This document shows, piece by piece, positions 1-6,708 of a stretch of 6,789 bases of DNA. Below the pieces are notes generated by a model that was not told the DNA's origin, searched no databases, and worked only from the letters and a program-made list of their open reading frames with translations. The stretch is from assembly GCA_947179195.1 (NCBI GenBank), contig CAMXAS010000064.1, positions 1-6,789 of the forward strand, read 5' to 3'. The DNA is from an uncultured Bacteroidales bacterium (GTDB lineage: Bacteria; Bacteroidota; Bacteroidia; Bacteroidales; P3). Positions within the stretch are counted from its first letter, which is position 1; the number at the start of each line of letters is the position of its first letter. A program made the translations under genes and the position numbers.

Positions 1-1890
1 CAACGTGTCCCGCTGCGCCAAAAACCACAGCAGTTTCCGCCGCGCGGTTTCGGAATCCGGCATCCCCATATAACGCAGGGCGGCCACCAACAGCCGCACG
101 GTAAGCGAACTGCGTAGCAAGAGGCTACTGTCGGTATGCACCTTGACGCCGTTTTCCACCAAACGCGACGCCACCGTCTGAACCCTGTCGTTGCGCGTAC
201 ACAAAACGGCCACGTCGCCGGGCTGATGCCGCTGCAAAATAGCCTGTATCAAGCGGCAGTTCCAATCCTCGTAGGATTCCTCCTCGTTTTTTTCGTAGAA
301 GCAGACGCGCACGGCTTGGGCGTCCTCGTCCGGCAGGCGGTCGGTCGCCGTCTTGTAAAACTGTTCGTGCTCGGTATATATTCGCTGCAAGCGGTTCCTT
401 ATCCGCGCCCACTCCTCGGCATTCTCGGCCTTTTCGGGCGCGAAGCCCTCCAACAGGAAACGGTAAAACAGGTTATTGAACGCAATGATACCGGCGTCCG
501 ACCGCCAGTTGGAGACCAATTTCTCATTCTGCGCCAACGCATCATCCTCACGCAAGGCCAGCATCTGCTCCACATTGGCCGAACGGAAGCGGTAAATCGA
601 CTGTTTGGGGTCGCCCACCACCATGTTCCATTGGCCCGATGCGCGGTTGTTTTCTATAAGCGGCTTCAGGTTCTCCCACTGCAACGTGGACGTGTCTTGA
701 AACTCGTCCACGAGGATATGGCGATACAGGGTGCCGACCCGCTCGTACAGGTAGGGCACGTCGGTCTGCTTCAGCAAATCGTGTATCTTGCGGTTGAATT
801 CCGAAATCGGCACGCGCCCCTCGGCCTTTTGTATGTCGTTCTTCAAGTCGTCGGCCCGCTTCATGAGGGCCAATGCATAGAGGTTCTTCTCCAACGCGGC
901 CTCATACACGTAACGCGCCGTATCCAAGGCCTGCATCTTCTCGTACAGCCGTTGCAGGGCCGCGGCCGCACCGCCGCGCGACTCATCGACCAAGAAGCCT
1001 TTTTCCACGGTCTTGCGCCAGGTCGCTTTGCCCTCTCCGTCCAAAAACGTCCGCAAGACGGCCCGCCCGTCGCGCAACGGATTTTTGAAGAACGCCCAAA
1101 ATCCGCGCGACTTGCCGTGAAAATCGTCGGCTTCCAGTTGTTCGGCCTTGATTAAGTCCATCATCTCTTTATAGATGGCCAAAGCCGCCTTCTCGCAGGC
1201 GCGCCGCCGCTGGCCGAACGCTTCCACCTCTTGCGGGAATTGGCTTTCATCGCGGGCCGAAAGCCGCTTCAAATGGGCTTCGCTCTTTTCCTCGAACGCC
1301 ATGCCCAACACGCGGTTCAGCGCCGGCACGATTTCCATGCGCCCCTTGTCTTCGTTTTCGGCCATTTCTTCCAAAAAGCCATCCAACAGCCGCGTCAGCA
1401 CCTCCTGCCCCGCCGTGCCATAGGACGCCAACAGCGCCTCGCGGATTTCCTCCACCCAGCGGTCGGTCTCTATATCGGTCTCGTAGGTGCGCGGCAAGTC
1501 GAGTTCGAACGCGAACGGCCTAATGACGCGCTGCACGAAGCTGTCGATGGTCTGCACCGAGAAATTGCCGTAGTCGTGCAACAGATAGCGCAACACCTTG
1601 CCCGTCCGTTCTTTGAGTTGCCGGGCCGACAAGCCGCTCCCGGCCTGCAGGTCGGCGGCCGCATCCTCCCCCGAAGCGATTTGCGCCAGGGTCTCCATAA
1701 TCTTGCGCTTCATGTCGGCGGCCGCCGCGTTCGTGAACGTGATGGCCAAAATCGCGGCCGCCTGCCGCTCGTGCCAGGGCTCGCCCGTTACCGCCAACCG
1801 GATGTAGGCGCGTGTGAGCGTATAAGTCTTGCCCGAGCCCGCCGAGGCGGTATATACACTTATCTTATGAGGGTCTATGTTCGGTTTCAT
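1..1890 (-). CDS. UvrD/RecB-family ATP-dependent DNA helicase, AddA-like, partial (C-terminus outside window)
   Basis: Superfamily 1A helicase, probably the motor subunit of an AddAB/RecBCD-type end-resection complex acting with the nuclease encoded just upstream. The reading frame is open for all 630 codons from ATG at 1890-1888 to the window edge. Seen in order: Walker A ASAGSGKT (residues 15-22), motif Ia TFTNAAAADMK (51-61), the segment TIDSFVQRVIRPFAFEL (114-130) characteristic of AddA/RecB-like helicases, Walker B/DExx box ILVDEFQDTS (392-401), motif III VVGDPKQSIYRFR (424-436), motif IV LVSNWRS (458-464), then the start of the second helicase half with GDVAVLCTRNDRV (558-570). Motifs V and VI and any C-terminal nuclease domain would lie left of position 1, so it cannot be said whether this subunit has its own nuclease. 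The start is 9 bases after the preceding stop; the only ATG closer to it is out of frame and stops at once. Function is family knowledge; pairing with the neighbour is inferred from adjacency. Confidence 0.95.
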   Translation of the reverse strand, partial: MKPNIDPHKISVYTASAGSGKTYTLTRAYIRLAVTGEPWHERQAAAILAITFTNAAAADMKRKIMETLAQIASGEDAAADLQAGSGLSARQLKERTGKVLRYLLHDYGNFSVQTIDSFVQRVIRPFAFELDLPRTYETDIETDRWVEEIREALLASYGTAGQEVLTRLLDGFLEEMAENEDKGRMEIVPALNRVLGMAFEEKSEAHLKRLSARDESQFPQEVEAFGQRRRACEKAALAIYKEMMDLIKAEQLEADDFHGKSRGFWAFFKNPLRDGRAVLRTFLDGEGKATWRKTVEKGFLVDESRGGAAAALQRLYEKMQALDTARYVYEAALEKNLYALALMKRADDLKNDIQKAEGRVPISEFNRKIHDLLKQTDVPYLYERVGTLYRHILVDEFQDTSTLQWENLKPLIENNRASGQWNMVVGDPKQSIYRFRSANVEQMLALREDDALAQNEKLVSNWRSDAGIIAFNNLFYRFLLEGFAPEKAENAEEWARIRNRLQRIYTEHEQFYKTATDRLPDEDAQAVRVCFYEKNEEESYEDWNCRLIQAILQRHQPGDVAVLCTRNDRVQTVASRLVENGVKVHTDSSLLLRSSLTVRLLVAALRYMGMPDSETARRKLLWFLAQRDTL

Positions 1891-1899
1891 CTGTTCATT

Positions 1900-4734
1900 C
1901 TATTTGCCGCACAAATCAGCGTAGGCGCAATAGCGGCAGGCCGTCGGATCCTGCGTGAACGGCACCTCCGGGTCTTTGATTTCCGCCAGCACGTCCGTCA
2001 GCCAGGCTTCCAATTCCGTTATTTTCTCCGCTTCCGTCTTGTTCTCCGTCCAAGCGCCGTTGAGCGCGATATAGCCGCCGTCCAAGCGCGCCAACGCATA
2101 GACGCAGGCTTGCGGGAACGTCCCCGCGCGGCGGCCCGTCTGCACCCAGTACATATAGGCGTACAACAGCAGTTGCAAGGCCTTGCCGTGCACCGGATCG
2201 CTCAAATCCGCGATGTCGTCCACCCGCAGGTCTTTGGCCTCCACCACGGCCGTTTTATAATCCACAATCCGTTCGCCCTTATCCCAAATATCCACGCGGT
2301 CGGCGATTCCGGACAGTATATATTCCGTATCTTTGAACGATGCCCGCAGTGGCGTCTCGCAGGCCGCCACGCCGCCCCAGGCCGAATCCTTCCCGCGCAT
2401 CTCCCGCTCGAAATCCTTGGCGAAATAATGCAGCCAGCGTTCCATTTTCTTGAACTCCAAACCGTTTTTTCCCGTCTTGTAGGGCAAATCGCCCAACAGG
2501 TCGGTGACGGCGGCTTCCAGCAGTTGCGGATAGGTCTTGCGCAGTTCGGCCGCGTCGTCCACCGTCAAAGGCCGCCCCGTACGCGCCTTGAAAAACGTCT
2601 CCAATACGCGGTGCACGACCGTACCCTTGCGCGCCGCGTCCAACGTGTCGTCGAACTCGCTGCGGTCGGACAGTTTAAGTATATACTTATAGTAAAACTG
2701 CATCCCGCACCGCAGATAAGTCTGTATGGCCGAGGGCGAGATACCCTTACTGAACAAATCCGCGATGGTTTCAAGCGGATGCCCCTCTTTCGGCATCTCA
2801 ATCGGGCCGACGCCCGCATCGCGTGCGGTGGGGAACGGATAGGGCGACGGACTGACGGCCATTTCGGGCCGTTCGTAGGTCAATTGCCACAAAAAGCGGC
2901 TTTTCTCCTGCTTCTCGCTCTCTTGATAGAGGCAGACCACGCGCGAAGGATGCGCCAACAGCCGGTAGAAATAATAGGCCTGCATGGCGTTGCGCTCTTT
3001 CAGCGTGGGGATATGGCAATGCCGTTTGAGCGCGTCCATGAGGAAGGAGGCTTCGTATTGACCCGACGGCAGGATGCCTTCGTTCATCGACAGCATGATG
3101 ACGCGGTCGAAATCCAGCATACGGGTTTCCAGCATCCCGCTGATTTGCACCTGCGCCGACGGGTTGCCCTTATAGTGCAGGCTCAGACCGCCCAAAGCGG
3201 CCATCGTCTGACGTTTCCAAACGTGGAACGGCATACGGACGCGCTCGCAGCACGTGCGGATTTGGGTTTCCCGCAACAGGTAGTCCAAGGCCAAATGCCC
3301 GTATTCCCGTTCGTATTCCGACATTTCCGACAGGGCCACGCCTTGCAGCAAGGCCATAAGTTGATGGCCGTAACCTTGGGCGTCGGTCTCTTCGTCGAAC
3401 CAAAAGCCGCCGATTTGCGCCCACAAGGGGTCGGCGCAACCGAAACGCTGGCCCAAGGCCGCCCAGTCCGCCTGCGTGAACACGCCCTGGTTGCGTTCGT
3501 AGAGTGCTTTCAAGGCCTTTTCCAACGCGGTTTCCGCCATGCGGTGAACGCCGCCGTCGGCCTGATGGACGGGCATACGGCAGGTGGCGCGCAACAAGGC
3601 TTCGAGCGATTCCAAACGCACGCCGGCCGCGCCGGTCTCGCGGGCGCGTTCGATTTCCGCCTTGCCCGCACACAGGGCCTCCACCCAAGCGTGCGTATGG
3701 GTGCCGTCGAGCGGCACGCCCACCGAAAGGTTGTACGACAGCCCTTCGGCTTCCGGCAACGCGTTGAGCAACGGCTGCAACAGGTTTTCCTCGTTCAGCA
3801 CCACGACCGTCCGCCCCGTGAAGCCTTCCTCTATATACCACTGGGCGATATAGCGCGCGGCCATTTCGGCCTGCCCCGTCCATTGCGGCACGCCCTGCAT
3901 GATGATTTTCTGCCCACGGATGCCGTCGGTCATCTCCTCGGGCCGGATATGCCGCCCGATAAACCGGTCGCCGGCATAACGCCGCAGGAAATGGCCGGCC
4001 TCCTGCGTTTCGTCTTCGACATAGTAGCGGTCGGCGTCCCAATAGACCTCGGCGCGACCGGCCTTGACCAGCAGGCGCATGATTTCCGCTTCGGCCTCCG
4101 TAATGGCGTTGAAGCCCGCGAACAACGTAAAACCGAGGCCGTCAATGGCCTCCGAACCGACCTGCCGCAATTTTTCCACGGCCTGCCGCTCGGCCAAACC
4201 CGGATAGGCCGTTTCCTCGGCCAACAACTGGGCCGTAAAGTTGGCATATATCGGTCGGAGTTGCGTGAAGAACCGCAGGTAGGCCTGCTGTATGGCCGAT
4301 TGCTCGTTCAACGTGAAATCCATGCCCGCGATGCGCTTTTCCTCGGCCACATAGTGCAACACCTCATCCACGGGCGCCAACTGGGCGTCCAGCTGATGGA
4401 AGTCGCTCAACAGCAACGCGCCCCACTCCATAAAGTCGGCATAGGCGCGGGGCGGCTCGCCCACGGATTCCATCTGCCGCACGTAATGGGCGTAGAGTTG
4501 CAACGACAGCCAAAGCGGGTCGGCCGGACGCAGGCCCGCCGTTTCGTAGATGAATTCGTCCATCGTGCAGAAGCGCGGCAGCCAAAACACCTCGCCCGCC
4601 CGCGCCCGGGAAAGCAAGAGCGAGAGCGTGCGCACGACACGCTGCGACGGCAACACGACGGTCAGCCGTTCGTGTTCCGACAGGTGGCGCCGTATCTTGT
4701 CGGCCAAATCGTCTATAAAGGGTTTCTCTCTCAT
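1900..4734 (-). CDS. PD-(D/E)XK nuclease family protein, AddB-like, with 4Fe-4S cysteine set
   Basis: A 944-residue protein, probably the nuclease/scaffold subunit of an AddAB-type double-strand-break resection complex with the adjacent helicase. The C-terminal third carries a RecB-type nuclease: H708 in GTVVHRVLE, E793, D812 in GIADRVD, D825 and K827 in IVDYKT, and Q854/Y858 in ALQLLLY. Flanking it are four cysteines arranged like the iron-sulfur staple of B. subtilis AddB: C676 in TYLRCGMQFYYKYIL ahead of the nuclease, and C933, C936 and C942 (C-x2-C-x5-C) at the extreme C-terminus. The N-terminal two thirds have weak helicase-like character but no Walker A motif; the equivalent region reads LTVVLPSQRVVRT (24-36). 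This resembles other Bacteroidota members of the family and implies a non-ATPase subunit, as in RecC. ATG at 4734-4732 follows a GGAAG ribosome site and lies 11 bases after the preceding stop. It is shorter than Firmicutes AddB (about 1,150 residues). The nuclease assignment is firm; the AddB role is inference. Confidence 0.93.
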   Translation of the reverse strand: MREKPFIDDLADKIRRHLSEHERLTVVLPSQRVVRTLSLLLSRARAGEVFWLPRFCTMDEFIYETAGLRPADPLWLSLQLYAHYVRQMESVGEPPRAYADFMEWGALLLSDFHQLDAQLAPVDEVLHYVAEEKRIAGMDFTLNEQSAIQQAYLRFFTQLRPIYANFTAQLLAEETAYPGLAERQAVEKLRQVGSEAIDGLGFTLFAGFNAITEAEAEIMRLLVKAGRAEVYWDADRYYVEDETQEAGHFLRRYAGDRFIGRHIRPEEMTDGIRGQKIIMQGVPQWTGQAEMAARYIAQWYIEEGFTGRTVVVLNEENLLQPLLNALPEAEGLSYNLSVGVPLDGTHTHAWVEALCAGKAEIERARETGAAGVRLESLEALLRATCRMPVHQADGGVHRMAETALEKALKALYERNQGVFTQADWAALGQRFGCADPLWAQIGGFWFDEETDAQGYGHQLMALLQGVALSEMSEYEREYGHLALDYLLRETQIRTCCERVRMPFHVWKRQTMAALGGLSLHYKGNPSAQVQISGMLETRMLDFDRVIMLSMNEGILPSGQYEASFLMDALKRHCHIPTLKERNAMQAYYFYRLLAHPSRVVCLYQESEKQEKSRFLWQLTYERPEMAVSPSPYPFPTARDAGVGPIEMPKEGHPLETIADLFSKGISPSAIQTYLRCGMQFYYKYILKLSDRSEFDDTLDAARKGTVVHRVLETFFKARTGRPLTVDDAAELRKTYPQLLEAAVTDLLGDLPYKTGKNGLEFKKMERWLHYFAKDFEREMRGKDSAWGGVAACETPLRASFKDTEYILSGIADRVDIWDKGERIVDYKTAVVEAKDLRVDDIADLSDPVHGKALQLLLYAYMYWVQTGRRAGTFPQACVYALARLDGGYIALNGAWTENKTEAEKITELEAWLTDVLAEIKDPEVPFTQDPTACRYCAYADLCGK

Positions 4735-4739
4735 ATCGT

Positions 4740-4744
4740 CTTCC
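4740..4744 (-). promoter_or_regulatory. Ribosome binding site GGAAG for the AddB-like nuclease gene
   Basis: GGAAG (minus strand) lies 5 bases upstream of ATG 4734-4732, in the 11-base gap after the DUF4294 stop. It supports this start codon. Confidence 0.4.
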
Positions 4745-4745
4745 G

Positions 4746-5420
4746 TTATCGACCGCCCTTCCGTTTGGCGGCCGCCTTGCGCTTGGGTTCGGGCGGCGCG
4801 ATGGCCGGACGGACCGGGGGCGGTATCGCGTGCAGCTTGCCGCTTTCTATCTGCTGCACAATGCTTTCTATAAGCAAATCCTCGCCCGTGGGGTCATATG
4901 CTTTCTTCAAATTGTAGCCGAACGTGGAGCCGACCACTTGATACGTGAACGCGCTGAACCCGTTTTTGAACTCCTTGAGCAAGGCATAGGAGGAATGGCC
5001 GGTTTCGCGGCTGATGAGTTTGAACAGCACCTTGCCCTGACTGACGGTCAGATTCTTCAAATCCGACAGGAAATCGCGCCGTATCTCGGCCTCGGCCGCC
5101 CGCAGGAACGCCTTGCGGTCGCGCGCCCTCGGCAGCTTGGCCAGGGAGTCTTCGTACAGCCGGAAGCGTTCGCCGGCCATGCGGGCATAGGGATAGACCT
5201 TCTGCACGCGGTAGCGCGTCTGATAATACGCCTGCAACTCGGCGGGCGTAAGCCCCGCGGCGTGGATTTCCACTTCCGACAGGAAACGGTAAGCTTCGTC
5301 CGAAACGGCGGCCGTATCGGCACCGAAAGTACAGGCCGCGGCCAAACGGGCTTCGACGCCCGACAGAACGACGACCATCCACAACACCCACAGCCACACA
5401 GGGCACACGCGCGGTTTCAC
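4746..5420 (-). CDS. DUF4294 domain-containing exported protein, function unknown
   Basis: A 224-residue protein of a family largely restricted to Bacteroidota. The start is GTG at 5420-5418, chosen because it follows AAGGA at good spacing and gives a proper signal peptide: basic n-region (K2, R4), a Trp/Val-rich hydrophobic core (about 7-22), and possible cleavage after A24 or A29. The next ATG (codon 15) would remove half of that signal. The DUF4294 core is about residues 48-196, with the family hallmarks VYPYAR (75-80), SQGKVLFKLISRETGHSSY (127-145), and LKKAYDPTGEDLLIESIV (171-188). The C-terminus is a Pro-rich then Lys/Arg-rich tail (199-224), which could contact nucleic acid, the anionic membrane or the cell wall. 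No biochemical function is established that I know of. The RETG block is highly conserved in the family but has no assigned catalytic role. It sits 4 bases after the thioesterase gene and 11 before the nuclease gene. Family call is confident; location (periplasm or outside) is inferred from the signal peptide. Confidence 0.88.
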   Translation of the reverse strand: MKPRVCPVWLWVLWMVVVLSGVEARLAAACTFGADTAAVSDEAYRFLSEVEIHAAGLTPAELQAYYQTRYRVQKVYPYARMAGERFRLYEDSLAKLPRARDRKAFLRAAEAEIRRDFLSDLKNLTVSQGKVLFKLISRETGHSSYALLKEFKNGFSAFTYQVVGSTFGYNLKKAYDPTGEDLLIESIVQQIESGKLHAIPPPVRPAIAPPEPKRKAAAKRKGGR

Positions 5421-5424
5421 GGGC

Positions 5425-6222
5425 TCAATCCTTTTGCCAAACGGAACGCGCCACGCTGTGCGGTTGCCCTTCGCCGTTCAACACCCAATGACTGAGACGG
5501 ATGCCTGCGGCATCGCCCCAAGCGGCCTCCGCCTCGCCGAAACTGCGCACTTCCACCGAAGCCGCCGGCGGAATCTCCTTCTCGTAAATGATTTCTATCT
5601 CGCGCAACGTATGCGTTTTCATGAACTCGAACGACAGGCTGTCCATCATCCATTGCACATGGGACGCCTGCGTCACGTGGCCGTTGAAATCGATGTCGTC
5701 GAAACGCGCCTTGAACGCCCCCTCCGCAAGCGGCGGCGCGGCCGGCATTTCGATGCGTCCCCGCCTTTCGGCCTTGTCGAACAACGAGCCGTAGGCCCAG
5801 GCCGGCTGCGTGCAACGCGCCGCCTCTTCCACCATGAACGGCGTCGGCCGCGCCGGACGGCGTTTTTCCACGTCGATGAGCATCCATTCGCTATGCGCGT
5901 GCGCACGGACGCGTCCCTCGGTTGACATTTCGTAATCGCGGTTCACAAATAGGCCGTCCACGCCCGAGCACCACGTCCTGAGCCAGATTTCCTCCTCTTT
6001 CTTCGGCATATCGGGCACCCGGATATGGATACGGCGCAACATCCACGTCAAGCCCTGACGGTTCAACACCGGCACATCGACGCCCTCCAGGCGCGTGTGC
6101 TGTTCGGCCACGTCGTTGAAGAAATCGCACATCGTGCGGATATGCAACCGCTCCTTGCAGTTCGTGCAATGCGTATATATACGCACCGGCTCGCCGTACA
6201 CCAAAGGAATTTCCGCCGCCAT
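5425..6222 (-). CDS. Acyl-ACP thioesterase (FatA/FatB family, PF01643-type)
   Basis: A 265-residue cytoplasmic enzyme predicted to hydrolyse acyl-ACP, releasing free fatty acid and ACP at the end of type II fatty acid synthesis. It has the tandem hot-dog architecture and normal length of bacterial members. First hot dog: DFFNDVAEQHTRLEGV (33-48), GLTWMLRRIHIRVPDMP (57-73), then TWCSGVDGLFVNRDYEM (83-99). Second hot dog: FDDIDFNGHV (174-183) carrying the catalytic D178, N180 and H182, and YEKEI (213-217) whose E216 aligns with the proposed catalytic Glu of plant FatB. The Cys that follows this Glu in plant FatB is Ile here. The second Asn of the usual NxHVN pattern is Thr (T184), which is unusual. 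No signal peptide or membrane segment is visible. The ATG is 3 bases after the upstream stop, with GGAG overlapping that stop, so translational coupling is likely. Substrate chain length cannot be read from the sequence. Its role in the operon with two exported proteins and DNA repair genes is unknown. Confidence 0.93.
   Translation of the reverse strand: MAAEIPLVYGEPVRIYTHCTNCKERLHIRTMCDFFNDVAEQHTRLEGVDVPVLNRQGLTWMLRRIHIRVPDMPKKEEEIWLRTWCSGVDGLFVNRDYEMSTEGRVRAHAHSEWMLIDVEKRRPARPTPFMVEEAARCTQPAWAYGSLFDKAERRGRIEMPAAPPLAEGAFKARFDDIDFNGHVTQASHVQWMMDSLSFEFMKTHTLREIEIIYEKEIPPAASVEVRSFGEAEAAWGDAAGIRLSHWVLNGEGQPHSVARSVWQKD
5429..5433 (-). promoter_or_regulatory. Ribosome binding site AAGGA supporting the GTG start of the DUF4294 gene
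   Basis: AAGGA (minus strand) lies 8 bases upstream of GTG 5420-5418, inside the last codons of the thioesterase gene. It is one of the better Shine-Dalgarno matches in the window and decides the GTG start, which in turn yields a complete signal peptide. Confidence 0.45.
6170..6185. repeat. 16-base perfect palindrome inside the thioesterase gene
   Basis: The sequence tgcgtatatatacgca is identical to its own reverse complement. It spans codons 13-18 of the thioesterase gene, about 38-53 bases into the coding sequence. In RNA it could form a 6-bp stem with a UAUA loop; in DNA it could be a dimeric protein site. It also simply encodes Arg-Ile-Tyr-Thr, so it may be coincidental. The palindrome is certain; any function is speculation. 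Confidence 0.5.
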
Positions 6223-6225
6223 GCC

Positions 6226-6708
6226 CTACTCCACTTTGTTCCAATACATCGTGCGCCCCAGCATCGAAAAGCCCAGATAGCCGCGCACCTTCAGTTTGGT
6301 ATCGTTCACAAACGCCATGTAACTCTTGTAGAACTTGCCGTTGACCGGGTTATATACCTTGCCGTTCTCCCATTCCTGCTTTTTGGCGTTGTATTGCAGG
6401 CCCGTCATGATTTTGATGCGGTCGGCGCGGCCCGTGCGCAAAGCCGGGTCGGGATTGTTGACGTCCAATTTGGGCGTCCCGTCGGGCAGGTTCGGGTTCT
6501 TCATCCAAACCACCTGCGCGTAATACGTGCCGTCCGCGTCGCGCGCGATTTTGATTTTGCTTTCCTCGCCCGACTCATCCTCAATCACATAATAGATGCC
6601 GACGATTCTATCGGCCCCGGCCACTTCTTCGGACGACTGCCCAGCTACGACCGGTACTGCCGCCAAATTCCAACCAAGGAGTGCCCCTAATAGCTGCATG
6701 AAAGCCAT
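6226..6708 (-). CDS. DUF2147 domain-containing exported protein
   Basis: A 160-residue protein whose residues 34-158 match DUF2147, a small beta-rich domain found in many Gram-negative exported proteins, with no settled biochemical function. Conserved blocks visible: RIVGIYYV (34-41), YYAQVVWMKNPNLPDGTPKLDVNNPDPALR (62-91), GLQYNAKKQEWENGKVYNPVNGKFYKSYM (103-131), and LKVRGYLGFSMLGRTMYWNKV (139-159). Residues 1-23 form a hydrophobic leader with likely cleavage near VVA-GQ, so the mature protein should be periplasmic or surface-exposed. The n-region carries no Lys or Arg, which makes the signal peptide weak. ATG at 6708-6706 is taken as the start because an in-frame TAA lies five codons upstream; ATG at codon 4 (6699-6697) is an alternative that leaves a similar leader. 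No Shine-Dalgarno sequence is evident, which is common in Bacteroidota. It is the first gene of the apparent operon. Confidence 0.9.
   Translation of the reverse strand: MAFMQLLGALLGWNLAAVPVVAGQSSEEVAGADRIVGIYYVIEDESGEESKIKIARDADGTYYAQVVWMKNPNLPDGTPKLDVNNPDPALRTGRADRIKIMTGLQYNAKKQEWENGKVYNPVNGKFYKSYMAFVNDTKLKVRGYLGFSMLGRTMYWNKVE
6229..6232 (-). promoter_or_regulatory. Ribosome binding site GGAG for the thioesterase gene, overlapping the upstream stop region
   Basis: GGAG (read on the minus strand) ends 6 bases before the thioesterase ATG and lies within the last codons of the DUF2147 gene, just before its TAG stop. A ribosome finishing DUF2147 would sit on the next start site, which suggests coupled translation. 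Confidence 0.4.

Noticed and set aside
1891..1899. Alternative ATG for the helicase in the gap after the nuclease stop.
   Set aside because: That ATG is out of frame with the helicase and meets a TGA after two codons.
1231..4917. Plus-strand 1228-codon open frame as a real gene.
   Set aside because: It is the codon-register complement of two well-supported minus-strand genes, has no recognisable domain, and has a composition typical of antisense translation.
5329..5420. Lipoprotein signal (LAAAC, Cys30) in the DUF4294 protein.
   Set aside because: The -3 residue is Ala rather than Leu and charged residues E23 and R25 lie within the hydrophobic region just before the Cys, which does not fit a standard lipobox. 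Signal peptidase I cleavage is more likely.
6025..6690. Plus-strand open frame over the DUF2147 and thioesterase genes as a gene.
   Set aside because: It lies opposite the conserved DUF2147 domain in matching codon register and shows no recognisable motif.
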